Below, one piece after another: positions 35,501-44,175 of a stretch of 64,000 nt of DNA; the stretch's first letter is position 1, and each line of letters opens with the position of its first letter. The stretch comes from Hydractinia symbiolongicarpus. Taxonomy: Eukaryota > Cnidaria > Hydrozoa > Anthoathecata > Hydractiniidae. Both the position numbers and the translations under genes were made by a program. The stretch is from assembly GCF_029227915.1 (NCBI RefSeq), contig NC_079887.1, positions 14,384,001-14,448,000 on the forward strand, written 5' to 3'. The notes under the pieces are model-generated. The model saw only the letters and a program-made list of their open reading frames with translations, made no database searches and was not told the origin of the DNA.

Positions 35501-38500
35501 CTAGAAACTGTAGTCTACTATGCTAATTTATGATGCTAATTTATCTATTTCTTTAAGATTTCCATTGTTCGTTCACGCAACTGGTATTCTTCTTGTTGTA
35601 ATGACATAACTTCTATATTTTCATTCAAGGGGCTACACAACAGTTCTATAAATAAAATCCCCGCAATCTCCGAAGAATTGCGAGTAATAACGGACCAGGT
35701 CAATGTGCAAGAAATTATACACAATTTAGAACTACGTAGAGGTTTAGACAACTTGTTAAGGAATAATTAATATTTTATGATGAATGTGTAATTTTTTAAT
35801 TTTTATATTTTTAAAAAGGAATCTTCCAGAATCAATTTAGTTCTCATCGTATTTCATCATCAGCGGCTAGAATTTCGATAATTACATCCATTGTTTTTTT
35901 CACCGGTACTGATGGATATAAGTTTACAACATCATACTAAACTTGTACTTCGTCTGGCGTGATCGTACAATCTTTTGAAGTTTCGACAAACGTTCTCGAA
36001 TTCTTCAACCTTGTGCCGTTTTTATTCAACGTTGGTTGTGTGTTCATGACAAGATGTTCTGATGTCCTATAGCTTGGTGTACCGATCGTTGATACCGAAA
36101 CTCTCATTGGGGAGCTTGTGAGCCTTTACTGTAGCATACATCCTTGGCGGAATGGGGTTGTTCGGGTAGAGATATTCGTACTTTTTTCTGGTGAACTTGT
36201 TTTGTTTTTAAGTTTTAAGAGAGTAGAACAGCATTTTCGAGCAAGGGATGGTGTCGGATCGTTTGTTATGACTTTGGTTTCGCCGATTTGCTCGTCTATT
36301 TTCTTGATCGCTTCATTTTTCTTAATTCGCGCTATTACAGCTCCTTTATCGTACGGGTAAATAAAAATATTTTCGTCCGATAGCAATTCCTTTAACGCCT
36401 TCCTTTGGCCTGATTATCAATCATTAATTAATTTATTATAAATATCAGTAATTCGAAAGTTTGTTTTGACAAAACAACAGAGGCAACATGAAGAGCTGTA
36501 ATTGTGAAGAAATGCTATGTTGCTAGCATGAGAAGATAATTAATACCTCTTAATAGACTTCAAGTCATTGTTGTTGGTCAGACTGGTTTATGTACAATAA
36601 ACTTATATGCTTCTATCAAAAATTTTGAAGGATATACCTAGCTAGCTACTTAAAAAGATTTGAAGTTTATTTTATTAGAAAGTTTGAGTTAAAAACTTTT
36701 TATGAAACTGATGTAGTCTGATGTAGTCTTACATTTGACATGCTAAACAAGATTAGATAAGTCCACCTAGCTTTAAATTTTCCTTTCTGATGCAAATTGT
36801 TTTACGTTATATTGCAACACCATATTTTTTCAATTAGATATAATGTGCATTTAAATGAAAGCGCTGGCTTTTAACTTTATATTACCAGATTTATTGGGTT
36901 ACTAATGAGATATTTTTTGAAAACCAGCCTCACCACCAACTCTATTGTTCTACATTTTTGATAAATTAGATTTCAAAGCACTGAAGTGCGTAAAAAATAT
37001 GAATTCTTATAAACTTTGTAAATATTGAAATATATATATAAATATATATATAAATATATAAATAAATATTTGTAAAAATATTATAAGTCTATAAAAAAAG
37101 AGCAGCTAGCTAGCAAACTGGGCCATGTGCAATTCCTTACAAAAGTTTTATCGCTATTTGAACCAATAGTGACCCACAATCTGACAGCACACACGCTTTT
37201 AGCGGGCGTAAAGATCATGGAGGAAAGGAAGCGTAGTTTCATTTTTTTAGATTCCAAAAGCGTAGTTGAATCAAAGTGGCGAAGGTGCCAGAAGCAGTTA
37301 TATATTACAATCCATGAACAAGTAGAAGGATCGAATTCGATTCCTCATAGTGACGAAAAATATAAGTAACTTTCAGAAACAATTTTACAGTGGCCCCTAT
37401 AAATCTTTTTAATTGTTTAAGTAGCCTAACAGCAGAAGCGAAAACGATCCTAAAAAAAGCTGGATTAAAGCAAACAGCTTAAATAAACATGTTTTTTTTC
37501 TTCACTATTACTTTAGAAGATTCAAATCAGAACTTCACCAAAGTGTGTTACGAAGGAAATGGAAGTGGTTACATTGGGATCATTAATGTTACGTCTTCTG
37601 GAAAGACCTGTCAACCCTGGTCTATAAATCCTTATTTAGACCCTGGCTCTTACCCAACATTAAAGGAAAACTTTTGCAGAAATCCACAGGGTCATTTGGA
37701 TAAACCTTGGTGTTACGTAGAAAAGTCGATGCAACGTTGGGAATACTGTGACGTCAAAGAATGCAGCAATAATATTATTGATGGTAGGTATATAAATGAT
37801 TATTGCTCTGCAAACATTTCACATAAGTGTGTGTAATGAAAAAACCCAGTAACTTTAAGCTGATATTTGTATACATTTGCTAGAGAGTTTTATTTTTTCA
37901 GTTTTTTTCTTTTCAATATCATTAAAGAAATGGCTAACTTATATTTTTCCCAATTTTCTTCACACTTTTTATTTTAAAGAAGTATAAAACGTCATTTTGA
38001 AACTTGTTTTGTTACAGACAAGGAATTGTGGGAGATAAATGTTTGGATGATTTTGTCATTGCTTGGAGTAATTATGGTTTTGTTAGTAATGGCTTATTTC
38101 ATCAAAAAACACCGGAAACAATGCAGGAGTGAACAAGGTTTGTTATTGGTTATACAAAAGCATCAATATTTTCCCGTTTATGATTATTAGTGACAGAAAA
38201 ATCTAACCTAGCGAAACATGCACAAAAATACTTGGATGTTGTTCAACACGTAAATAGATAGTACTTATCTACCTATCAACCTACCAAGCAAATTGTTGTT
38301 TAAATTGTCTGAACACATGACTACGTAATTCCATAAAATCAGTTCTGTACTTTGTCTTTTCTCGCGATAATTTTTAACCGGTCTTGCGTGGCTGTACCAA
38401 AATAATATATTTTTGAATGACGACAGATACTTTTCCTCATTTTTCCTGTGAACACGATCATTTTTAAATGATGTTTTAAAAAATTATTATTTAAGGTGAT

Positions 38501-39608
38501 GGTGTATTTCGTTTAGTACAGCAGAAACAATTAATGCCGGGGCAGGGGGAACGGAGAGAGGAGAGAAAGCATGCCCTACCTGGGACACTTTCATTCATAT
38601 CGTTAGAACCATTAACCCATTGAGCTTGAAAATGGTGGTTAGGCACGCCCATTTTATAAACTCTATCTCATACCTTTTTAATGTTTTGATATGTTAGTTT
38701 TATTTTGGAAGAATAAATATCCCAAAATTTAATTGTCCGAGTTTTTAATAGTCCGAATTTTAAATTGACCTGACAATTTAGAAATTTTCCTAATGTTGCG
38801 TCCCCCAGGGTTTTTTTTAATAAAAATAAAGAAAGGAAGTAATTAATATGTTCTTTGTTTTTGATAATGCGATATATTCAATTTCATAGTCTTTAAGAAA
38901 CACAATGAAATCTTTTTCTATTACTTTTTTCCCTTTCATCATATGATACATATAGAATATTTGTAAATACAAGTAATTTGTTCAATTATAAAACAAATTT
39001 TGTTCAAACTTATTTTTATAGTCAATATACCGTTATCTCCTTATCTTGAATACAACTGCAACGACGACAAAACGTTATTAAATCTTCTGCTACCTCCACA
39101 AAGTGAGTCCAAAATGTAAAACTAGAATTTGTCGTAAAATGCGCCAAAATTACACATGTATGTGTTGATGCAATATTTGCCAATATTTTACCGATGTGGT
39201 TAATCGTTGTGGTTAATGGTTGTAATGGCACCGCACACCGTATGTCTGCAAAGAACCAACATACTTACTCTTCTCGGCAAGTTAGACGAAAAGAATAATC
39301 ACTGTAATATCTAAGAAGTAATTTATCTCAAACTTATTCGTAATGTATAAAACTTACTTTTTGCTTGTCAGTTTTTACTGATCGTATTTCCAACGTTCTT
39401 TGTTATTAAATACAATTACCCTTTAATTATTTTGCAATTATTCATAACCCTGAAACTAACGGAAGCGGAAACGACGACAGAGGTATTCTCCAGTAATTAG
39501 TTTATGGAATATAACCTGATTATAACCTGATAACTTAAATTGGATTTTATTTAATTTATTTCCTTTCTTTCTTTTCCGACAGGAGAAATCAGAAACTTAA
39601 GTATTTGA
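17460..39608 (+). CDS. Gene A: CRD-kringle-CRD-kringle transmembrane receptor (kinase-less ROR-like), damaged paralog
   Basis: Exons: 17460-17517, 22994-23021, 25687-25889, 26217-26582, 29144-29407, 30222-30243, (broken exon 30891-31022), 31881-32234, 37517-37783, 38018-38137, 39022-39102, 39583-39608. All intact exons have GT-AG borders and matching phases. Order: signal peptide, Frizzled-like CRD1, kringle 1, CRD2, kringle 2, single membrane helix, short tail. In ROR/MuSK receptors an Fz-CRD and kringle precede the membrane helix and a kinase. Here the pair occurs twice and the tail is about 40 residues with no kinase. Damage: the CRD2a exon lost its acceptor and 5' half and is frameshifted, and kringle 1 has Cys to Tyr. 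Skipping exons 30222-30243 and CRD2a leaves kringle 1 in frame with CRD2b, so a shorter protein is possible. Function is inferred only: binding of a Wnt-like ligand. Confidence 0.75.
18771..19293 (+). pseudogene. LINE ORF1, SGNH hydrolase-like domain, frameshifted
   Basis: The SGNH block I motif is 'CIYGDSIIKNVKGWKI'. A Gly-X-Asn-Asp block is seen in 'IIHVGTNDLCSS' and a late block in 'LHLNKNGTKNMT' near 19230. The frame breaks near 19075 and again near 19150. A basic N-terminal piece is open at 18572-18787 in another frame. Confidence 0.7.
19369..22244 (+). pseudogene. LINE ORF2: APE endonuclease and reverse transcriptase, frameshifted
   Basis: Endonuclease: 'IGHLNINSIRIKFEQL', 'LVSETKLDGSF', then, after a stop and frameshift at about 19645, 'VAGIYKPPS', 'ILMGDFNAVEHDDD', and 'SDYHDIVVTF' near 19980. 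RT: 'NYRPVSKLSSASKIFE' (about 20925), 'LLMNLSKAFDCVDHNLL' (about 21125; motif A has Asn where Asp is usual), 'GVPQGSILGPLLF' (about 21301), and 'NYADDNTLY' (about 21403), reached by a frameshift around 21380. Further breaks follow at about 20504, 21742 and 21940. It cannot make active protein. Confidence 0.85.
22994..23021 (+). CDS. Gene A exon 2: 28-nt microexon, first Cys of CRD1
   Basis: Acceptor TTTTTAG, donor GTAAGT. Phase 1 in, phase 2 out. With neighbours it encodes 'KCDKNLTARN'. It is conserved in B at 48232-48259 ('CDENLTARN'). Confidence 0.7.
24363..24458 (+). repeat. Degenerate CGGGTCT/CGGGTAT tandem repeat
   Basis: About a dozen imperfect 6-7 bp units (CGGGTCT, CGGGTAT, TGGGCAT). 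It lies inside the copy-A-only insertion. Confidence 0.7.
24568..24697. repeat. Imperfect palindrome at the right end of the copy-A insertion
   Basis: The segment from CAGTAAAATCAGATATCGTG (about 24570) is repeated in reverse orientation ending TCACGGATATCCGATTTTAC (to about 24682), with an inner match TTATTCAG/CTGAATAA. It could form a long hairpin. Probably a MITE or the terminal fold of the larger insertion. Confidence 0.55.
25687..25889 (+). CDS. Gene A exon 3: CRD1, first half
   Basis: Acceptor TTTTTTTTAG, donor GTAAGA. Phase 2 in, phase 1 out; 67 codons. 'CIPYKDILPHGQCFDAL' matches the Cys-x-Pro-Tyr...Cys opening of Frizzled/ROR CRDs, followed by a helix-rich stretch ('NMEELKRTDKILSIVFSLV'). 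Copy B (49222-49424) differs by about a dozen bases. Confidence 0.78.
25839..26103 (+). repeat. 140-bp tandem duplication of an exon 3' end, its donor and downstream intron
   Basis: GATAACCATACAAAGATGAT starts at 25839 and again at 25979. The second unit repeats the last 51 nt of exon 3 with a second donor-like site (CTGG then GTAAGT) and the following intron. It is absent from copy B. It creates a decoy 5' splice site and no acceptor. Confidence 0.75.
26217..26582 (+). CDS. Gene A exon 4: CRD1, second half
   Basis: Acceptor TAATTTAG, donor GTATAA. Phase 1-1; 121 codons plus split ends. It begins with the split codon Asp then 'VCNNFPKLKTNLENI' and runs through 'SCFSYDIKWILCHLTHSVCL', 'PPCKSTCVNDKC', 'ICHVSMP', 'LNCQALP' and 'ERCQNK'. 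The Cys spacing follows the C-terminal half of an Fz-CRD. Possible N-glycosylation at 'NIT', 'NDS' and 'NLT'. It is nearly identical to B (50539-50904). Confidence 0.8.
26583..29143 (+). other. Intron 4 of gene A
   Basis: Intronic; high similarity to copy B after the Helitron there is removed. An 80-codon open frame (28347-28586), present in both copies, has no recognised motif or splice signals and is considered chance. A piece around 27390-27680 is missing from B. Confidence 0.55.
29144..29407 (+). CDS. Gene A exon 5: kringle 1, with a lost cysteine
   Basis: Acceptor CTAAATTACAG, donor GTAAGT. Phase 1-1 (2 + 261 + 1 nt). The kringle core is 'RYCHNYTRRDDSFVG', 'GCVFWSEANPY', 'YPTLYKQYCRNPQGF', 'PWYYTDMRSRAWKTC', 'GYLEKC'. 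The kringle fold needs six cysteines. Here the fourth, normally in 'PWCYT', is Tyr (TAT at 29332-29334), and the Tyr after the first Cys is His. Copy B keeps both ('CYNYT', 'PWCYT'). The domain is therefore likely unstable in gene A. The frame with the longest plain open reading (29030-29380) is a different, non-kringle frame. Confidence 0.85.
30222..30243 (+). CDS. Gene A exon 6: 22-nt microexon, KELW linker
   Basis: Acceptor TATTTTTAG, donor GTAAGC. Phase 1 in, 2 out, exactly the phases of microexon 2. It encodes 'NKELWTK'. The membrane exon after kringle 2 starts 'DKELWEI', so this microexon looks like a remnant of a duplicated membrane exon start. Confidence 0.55.
30260..30382 (+). mobile_element. 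123-bp mini-Helitron just after microexon 6
   Basis: It begins TCTATATTATAATACCCGTA and ends GCCTAG followed by T. It has the family's CCCGTATACG and AAGGACGGGCGAA segments. It is present at the same place in copy B (56916-57038), so it was inserted before the duplication, 16 bp downstream of a splice donor. Confidence 0.55.
30891..31022 (+). pseudogene. Gene A exon 7 (CRD2, first half), destroyed
   Basis: It corresponds to 57731-57864 of gene B. Copy A lacks 167 bp (57564-57730 of B), which removes the acceptor and the first 75 nt of the exon, including both opening cysteines. It also lacks 2 nt at about 30946, which throws the frame into a TAG after 'EHG'. The donor (TTAG then GTAAGT) remains. 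The exon cannot be used as CRD2a. Confidence 0.85.
31881..32234 (+). CDS. Gene A exon 8: CRD2, second half
   Basis: Acceptor TTTTCTTTAG, donor GTGAGT. Phase 1-1 (2 + 351 + 1 nt). Cysteine landmarks: 'IFCMVRFRVCLTSS', 'SWPCRSLCEKYLP', 'SICTFLPEQ', 'LERCQLI'. It aligns with the second half of CRD1 but lacks four of its cysteines. N-glycosylation is possible at 'NLT'. It is nearly identical to B. Confidence 0.75.
32811..32992 (+). repeat. (CGAA)n microsatellite, about 45 units
   Basis: Perfect GAAC/CGAA tetranucleotides over 182 bp with two single-base interruptions (CAAA). Copy B has only about six units (59595-59617) and lacks the next 365 bp or so. Confidence 0.97.
33369..34285 (-). mobile_element. 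R2/NeSL-like non-LTR retrotransposon remnant (RT fragment)
   Basis: On the minus strand 33977-34285 reads 'GTIWQDIANAYPSFLHRLI' (RT motif A region), then 'SNWHKHMRGIFVGCT' and 'SIILFLVIIN' (motif B region). This resembles the DLANAYGSVPH / GCTISP pattern of R2/NeSL-type elements. The next piece, 33800-33870, fits 'KSSGFVIRKGKS'. The frame at 33369-33785 is on the same strand but not securely assignable. The same remnant is in copy B, so it predates the duplication. Confidence 0.6.
35826..36420 (-). mobile_element. Penelope-like element RT remnant
   Basis: Minus strand: 'SDENIFIYPYDKGAVIARI' (the DKG motif of Penelope-like RTs), then in other frames 'PRMYGTVKAHK' and RT motif A 'YDVVNLYPSVP' (about 35905-35938). 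Stops and frameshifts break it. The ends were not located. The same remnant is in copy B. Confidence 0.72.
37030..37078 (+). repeat. AT microsatellite, copy A only
   Basis: TATATATAAATATATATATA-type tract. The matching position in copy B (about 63285) lacks it. Confidence 0.8.
37517..37783 (+). CDS. Gene A exon 9: kringle 2, intact
   Basis: Acceptor TATTACTTTAG, donor GTAGGT. Phase 1-1 (2 + 264 + 1 nt). Canonical kringle: 'KVCYEGNGSGYIG', 'TSSGKTCQPWS', 'YPTLKENFCRNPQGH', 'KPWCYVEKSMQRWEYCDVKEC', read here in two parts with all six cysteines. N-glycosylation is possible at 'NFT' and 'NVT'. It is the strongest single domain call in the window. Confidence 0.95.
38018..38137 (+). CDS. Gene A exon 10: transmembrane helix
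   Basis: Acceptor TTTGTTACAG, donor GTTTGT. Phase 1-1. It encodes 'DKELWEIN', then a helix of about 23 residues beginning 'VWMILSLLGVIMVLLV', then the basic stop-transfer 'KKHRKQCR'. This makes a type I membrane protein with the CRDs and kringles outside. Confidence 0.82.
39022..39102 (+). CDS. Gene A exon 11: cytoplasmic tail
   Basis: Acceptor TATTTTTATAG, donor AAAGTGAGT at 39103. Phase 1-1. It encodes 'NIPLSPYLEYNCN' then 'DDKTLLNLLLPPQ'. 'DDKTLL' fits the acidic dileucine sorting motif [DE]xxxL[LI]. If the donor is not used the frame ends after 'SESKM' at 39117. Confidence 0.55.
39583..39608 (+). CDS. Gene A candidate last exon
   Basis: A strong pyrimidine tract (CCTTTCTTTCTTTTCCGACAG) precedes it. 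In phase 1 it gives 'REIRNLSI' and stop TGA. Using this exon makes the total coding length a multiple of three. Alternatives are reading through the previous donor or another unseen exon, so the C-terminus is the least certain part of the model. Confidence 0.45.
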
Positions 39609-39646
39609 ATTTGACGTTTGAAATAATCAGAAACATTTTTTTCAAA

Positions 39647-39652
39647 AATAAA
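39647..39652 (+). terminator. Candidate polyadenylation signal of gene A
   Basis: AATAAA 38 bp after the predicted stop codon. Confidence 0.4.
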
Positions 39653-40974
39653 GAACAATGGCGAAACACCCAAAGTTATCAACTTTACAATGCGTTGTCA
39701 ATCACAAATCTTCATCGTTTGGGATAAGGGTTGGGAAAATTTAATGGTTTTGTAGACGCAATTACGTTTATGTTGAAAAACTAATTTTAAATGTCTCGTT
39801 CTTTAAACATTTTTTTAAAATATTATTGTATAGTTGGAACTACTGTAATCGCTCTGCGGCAGGAAAAGGACGCGGGAAAAAGGGTTTATTTTGGATTAAT
39901 AGGGGCATAAATCACATATGAAATATTTTTTGCAAGGAAATTCTTGTCTTGTTGTGGTGATTCCATCTTTTTGTTTTATAGCCACTGACTTTCTTAATGT
40001 GGAGAGGTTTAATGTATACGCCAGAACGTTTAGTTTTGATGTTTTACTACTTAAAACTAATGAAAATTTCCATTACTTTTTATAAAATTTCCGAAGTTTT
40101 TCACAGTACCAAATTATAACAACTTTAGAATAGATATTTTGCCGAACTTGAAAAAATGTGACAAACCTTACTGATGCATCGCAAGTGGGGCGCAGGACAA
40201 GCTCTCAAAAATATCAAAGAAAAAACCTCTCTAGATACAAATTGTATATACCCCTTTGGCCCAAATCAAATAGTTTTTGTCCGACTACTATTCCTTTGCT
40301 ATCTGCATATCTCTTTTGTTGCGTTGCACTTGGTAGTAAAATGTTGCGTTATGCACTATCACTTAATCTTGTGTGACGAAATATAACACAGGGAAGAAGT
40401 AATGGCACTACCTTTTACAGGTTAATCGTGGGTCGAAAAAATTATATTTCCCTTGTACTACTAATATTAACAAAAAACCTTCTCCTAATGAAACACTCCC
40501 ACAAGTACAATTTAATAATTCTTTGTTATGACCTTGGCGTGATCGTTATGTTCCCTTTGTATGTGATAGAAACTGCCCTCTTTTTCTGACGAGATAAATT
40601 TATATTCATTACGCCCTAAAAATTTGTAGTCAACAATTACTTTGTGTTTTGATGTTTTCGATAAGCATCTATATTTTGCATCCTTCTTTCTTATCTAAGA
40701 GAACAGTCGTAAAGTATATTGTTATGTTCTTTATACTTTTAACATCGATCTTTCACATTACGGATTTTTTTCCATTACTCTTGTTCATACAAAAAGTTAC
40801 TATTCCTTTTTTTAGGGGCCGAACGATGCCTTTGTTGAAATTACCAACGATTATTTACCAGTCAGACGCCCTATATCGATTAGGTAGCAGCTAAAATGTA
40901 CACACGAAAAAGTTAACAAACTTTCTTTAAATTCGAATGCTGTCAAACGTCCAAATAAGATATACTGTAAATAT
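39653..40974. other. Intergenic 3' of gene A, nothing recognised
   Basis: AT-rich; short frames only (up to 81 codons). No kinase-like exon (no Gly-rich loop, HRD or DFG-type motif) was seen in any frame between the membrane exon and 40974. Confidence 0.5.
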
Positions 40975-42671
40975 TTGATTTAACGCCGCGGCGCTTAATT
41001 AAAATTCGACTTTTTTGGTGAGGCGCTTAATCGAGGGCGGCGCAATCCAGAAACTAAAGATTTCAGGCAGATCCATATTTTCTATTTTATTAAAAGAATA
41101 CACTGACAACCAATGCAACTAGCAAATGTCTACATTCTCATCTTCATTCCCTTCCTCGTCAGGATCAATGACCCGGACTGGCTCAGATTGACTGTTATGG
41201 AAGGCGTTACTTTGAGGTTCTTCGAGGGTTTGAGGGTTGTGTTCGCAATAGTTCTGCTTTGAAGGTCTTCCAAGTCATATGTGACGCTTGTTAACTCAAT
41301 GTTTATCCAAGCATTGGGGGAACTTGCAACAACAGCTTGACTTTTGAATTCTTGAAAGAGGACCTTAGTTTCTCTAACAGTCCCCTTTCATTGTGATTGT
41401 TTTTTGCTAGACGCATCAACGGTTTTTTGTGAAACCATGTCACTCCATACGGGAGTCTCATTCATTGCAATTATTTGCGAAACTTGGTAGTTATGTGCTC
41501 TTTGCATTCGATGTATTTGGACAACGTAAGATACGACTTTAGCAATAAACTTTTCAGGATCCTTCTAAGCTAAAGAAGTCTTTCTTCTTAGTGACAAGTT
41601 ATTACGGCGAAGTGCTCATTTCCTGATGCAGTAATTTTGCTTTTTTTCATTATAAGCTTTCTCGATTCTCGATACTCCTAATGCTCGCCGAATTGTTATC
41701 CAGTTCATGATGCGCTGTTCAAGATTGGTACTTAAAGGCTTCGCACCACCACCATGTTTAACTGTTTTTTAAAGAAACCAGGGTGGATTTCTTCGGCTCT
41801 AATTCTTTTTTCGTCTACCCCATTCTTTCGTCCAGCTGATCTGTTACCACGAATTCCAGCATAATTTACAGCTTCTGTTTTCATTTTTACAGGCAAGAAA
41901 GAACATTTTTCCTCTTATAAGACATCTCTAATTCGTTTGAATCTGCCATTTTGATGTGGAGATTTCCGACTGGAACGTGGTTTGGTAAAAGAGAAGGAAA
42001 ACAAAACATTCGATTTTCGAATGACAATTCGATCGAACGTGTACAATAACAAAACAGGAAAAATCAAACAAAGTACGGTAGAGTTAAGAAGAAAAACATG
42101 GCATGGTTACAGCTTGTTAGTTTTGTAATTATTTACAGAATATAATTCCATACAAACATTCGTGAACATCATGTCTACAAAGCAAGCTGGACGCTTGAAA
42201 TTGGGGAACAATTGATCTGTTCTAAAGACAACTGCAGTGACGCTATGGAGTACGACAAGCACTCATATGGTGTTTACAAAAAAGTTGACAAACCAAATGC
42301 AAAAGTAAAACTTTTTAAACACATCCCAATTGAATAATCGTCCTAATTGGATTATTTTCTAAATTATTTTCTACGTGATGCTAACATTCTACATCATAAA
42401 CTGAAAGTAGGAAACTAAATATGGTCATTTTGAAATTGATAAGATATCCTTTGACAGAAAAAAATGGCCAAGAAGTGATCCACTATAAATTATAACGTTT
42501 TAGTCTTTTCGAACTCCCTTTATCAATTAATGCTTCGAACAAGCGACGCATTTATAGTGTAAGATGCGGTGCTTACTCGAGGGCGGCGTTATTTAAAAAA
42601 AAGCATAAAAGCGCAGCGCTTATTAAAGGGCGGTGCTTACTTGCTGTCGGCGCTTTATTAAGGATTTACGG
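40975..42671 (-). mobile_element. Second, degenerate pogo-like DNA transposon, about 1.7 kb
   Basis: The ends CTGTAAAT (left) and CCGTAAAT (right, in reverse) are flanked by TA on both sides. Inside both ends are GC-rich repeated motifs of the form GCTTAnTCGAGGGCGG (41020-41043, 42568-42586, 42618-42645). The minus strand has relics of a pogo-type transposase: 'AKPLSTNLEQRIMNWITIRR' (CENP-B/Tc5 HTH, about 41680-41750) and 'IIAMNETPVWSDM' (first catalytic block, about 41430-41480, with Asn-Glu where Asp-Glu is usual). Stops and frameshifts abound. It sits at the boundary between duplication copies A and B. Confidence 0.65.
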
Positions 42672-43689
42672 TAAGTTTTGTAATAATTGAGTTAAGCTTT
42701 TAACAGTACAATGATAATAAAATGATGATAATAAAATTCTTAATAATAAAATCTATATAGTATATGTTACGGTTCTTTTTTTGACGAGTAAAAGAAAGAT
42801 GAAAAATGCGACAAAGCTTCATCTACAACGAGCTGATTGCATTTTTAACGGAATTTCCTGTTTAAAGGCGAATGTTGGTTGTTTTTCTTTCCTTGTGGAC
42901 TTGTTAACTTTGCAAGGAGAAATGTGTGAGTTAAAAAACAAAAATATATATGTATGGGTGCACTTTGTTAACATTCGCAATTATTCAACATTACAAAATT
43001 TTTTTTCAGACCATTCTCACTTCCGGCAATAATATGCTCGAAAACATTCTGATTGAACTTAGTTAAAATGAATATTTAATTACAATATGATATTTTGATA
43101 GAAACAAAACTAGATAACAGAGTAGATTCTCCAACATGTCTAATAGAAGAAGCAGCGTCTAAAATGGCTATGTTTTCCTCTGTTACGAAGTTGATAGCCA
43201 TGTATTAGGATGACTTAATTGTCTTTAAACGCCAATAAGTGTGACACAAGTTTTTGGGAGAGATATATGACAAGGACCATGAATTTCGGATACAATTAGA
43301 CTACTTTTTGCGAAAGTTCTATGTCTCTGTTCTAAATACCTTATTTGTGTTTGTATAAGGAGCAACTCCGTTCTTGTGACGATGCATAACGCTATTGAAT
43401 TTTAACTTTACTAAACTTCTCAAGTTTTCCAGATATCTGGTGCTCCAACTTACTACATCCTTTTTTTTCTCACGATTAGGTTCTTGGAAATTTCTTGTAA
43501 CGTTATTCACTTCATATGTCACTAGTAAAATAATATAAGAGTGTCTGTGATTTAACAAGGTAACAAAGATGGACTAGGGTCGTCTCCGAGATTGTTTCAA
43601 AAAAAATCGTTTCATTTTTTAATTAACATAGCATGTCATACGAATTTGAAACGATTTTAAAGTAATGTTTAATTTTTTGAAATCGTTTC

Positions 43690-43774
43690 AGATCGTATGG
43701 AAATCGTTTCAGATCGTATGGAAATCGTTTCAGATCGTATGGAAATCGTTTCAGATCGTATGGAAATCGTTTCA
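43690..43774 (+). repeat. 21-bp tandem repeat, four units, in the CGTTTCA MITE
   Basis: The unit AATCGTTTCAGATCGTATGG plus one base is repeated four times nearly perfectly. Confidence 0.9.
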
Positions 43775-44044
43775 CTATTTTGCAAATCGTTTTATTAAAG
43801 AATAAAATTGTTTCATAATCGTTTCAAGATTATTTAAAGACTGTTTTGTTATATTTACTTGAAATCGTTTCACATACCATAATTCGTTTCAAAATCGTAT
43901 CATTATGATCGTTTCAGTATATTTATTTTAAATCGTTTCAAACTCGTTTCAAGGTAATTCTTTTACATTCTTTTAACATAAAAAAATAAAAGAAATTATT
44001 AACCTAAGAAAGGTCTCTTAATAAAACCTACGCGCTATCACATA

Positions 44045-44175
44045 GGTTTTTCTATCGCTGCTTTTCGTTCTTAAACTTTTAAAATGCGATCTCAAAAAGC
44101 ATTTCTATCGTCGTTCTTCGTTCTTAAACTTTTAAAATGCGATCTCAAAAAGCATTTCTATCGCCGTTTTTGTTC
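44045..44175 (+). repeat. About 57-bp tandem repeat in the middle of the CGTTTCA MITE
   Basis: AAAATGCGATCTCAAAAAGC and its flanks (TTTCTATCG, TTCGTTCTTAAAC) occur twice in full and once partly. Confidence 0.85.

Larger units (their letters stand above)
32235..37516 (+). other. Intron 8 of gene A (5.3 kb) with old retroelement remnants
   Basis: It holds a long CGAA microsatellite, a minus-strand R2/NeSL-like RT remnant and a minus-strand Penelope-like RT remnant. Also present are an unexplained frame 'TYDGDFDESIWFAKF' (35234-35380) and an 80-codon frame at 37127-37366, both shared with copy B but without splice signals or sign of constraint. Confidence 0.6.
14434..42765 (+). repeat. Tandem duplication unit, copy A (about 28.3 kb)
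   Basis: Copy A and copy B (42766 to window end) align collinearly. Shared landmarks, A/B: ACGGTTCTT block 14437/42769; TATA box 17218/44983; signal-peptide exon 17460/45220; CRD1 exons 25687/49222 and 26217/50539; kringle 1 29144/55800; CRD2b 31881/58721; kringle 2 37517/63745. From 28.3 to 30.8 kb the offset is constant at 26656. Insertions and deletions change it elsewhere. The left limit lies just 190 bp after the GPCR stop, which is not duplicated. The last kilobases of copy A (38-42.7 kb) have their counterpart outside the window. Confidence 0.9.

Noticed and set aside
37127-37369. 80-codon frame present in both copies just before kringle 2 (63356-63598)
   Set aside because: Differences between copies mostly change amino acids, no splice signals and no motif; no sign of coding constraint.
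38138-40974. Tyrosine kinase domain expected for a ROR-type receptor
   Set aside because: No glycine-rich loop, catalytic HRD-like or DFG-like motif could be read in any frame after the membrane exon within copy A.
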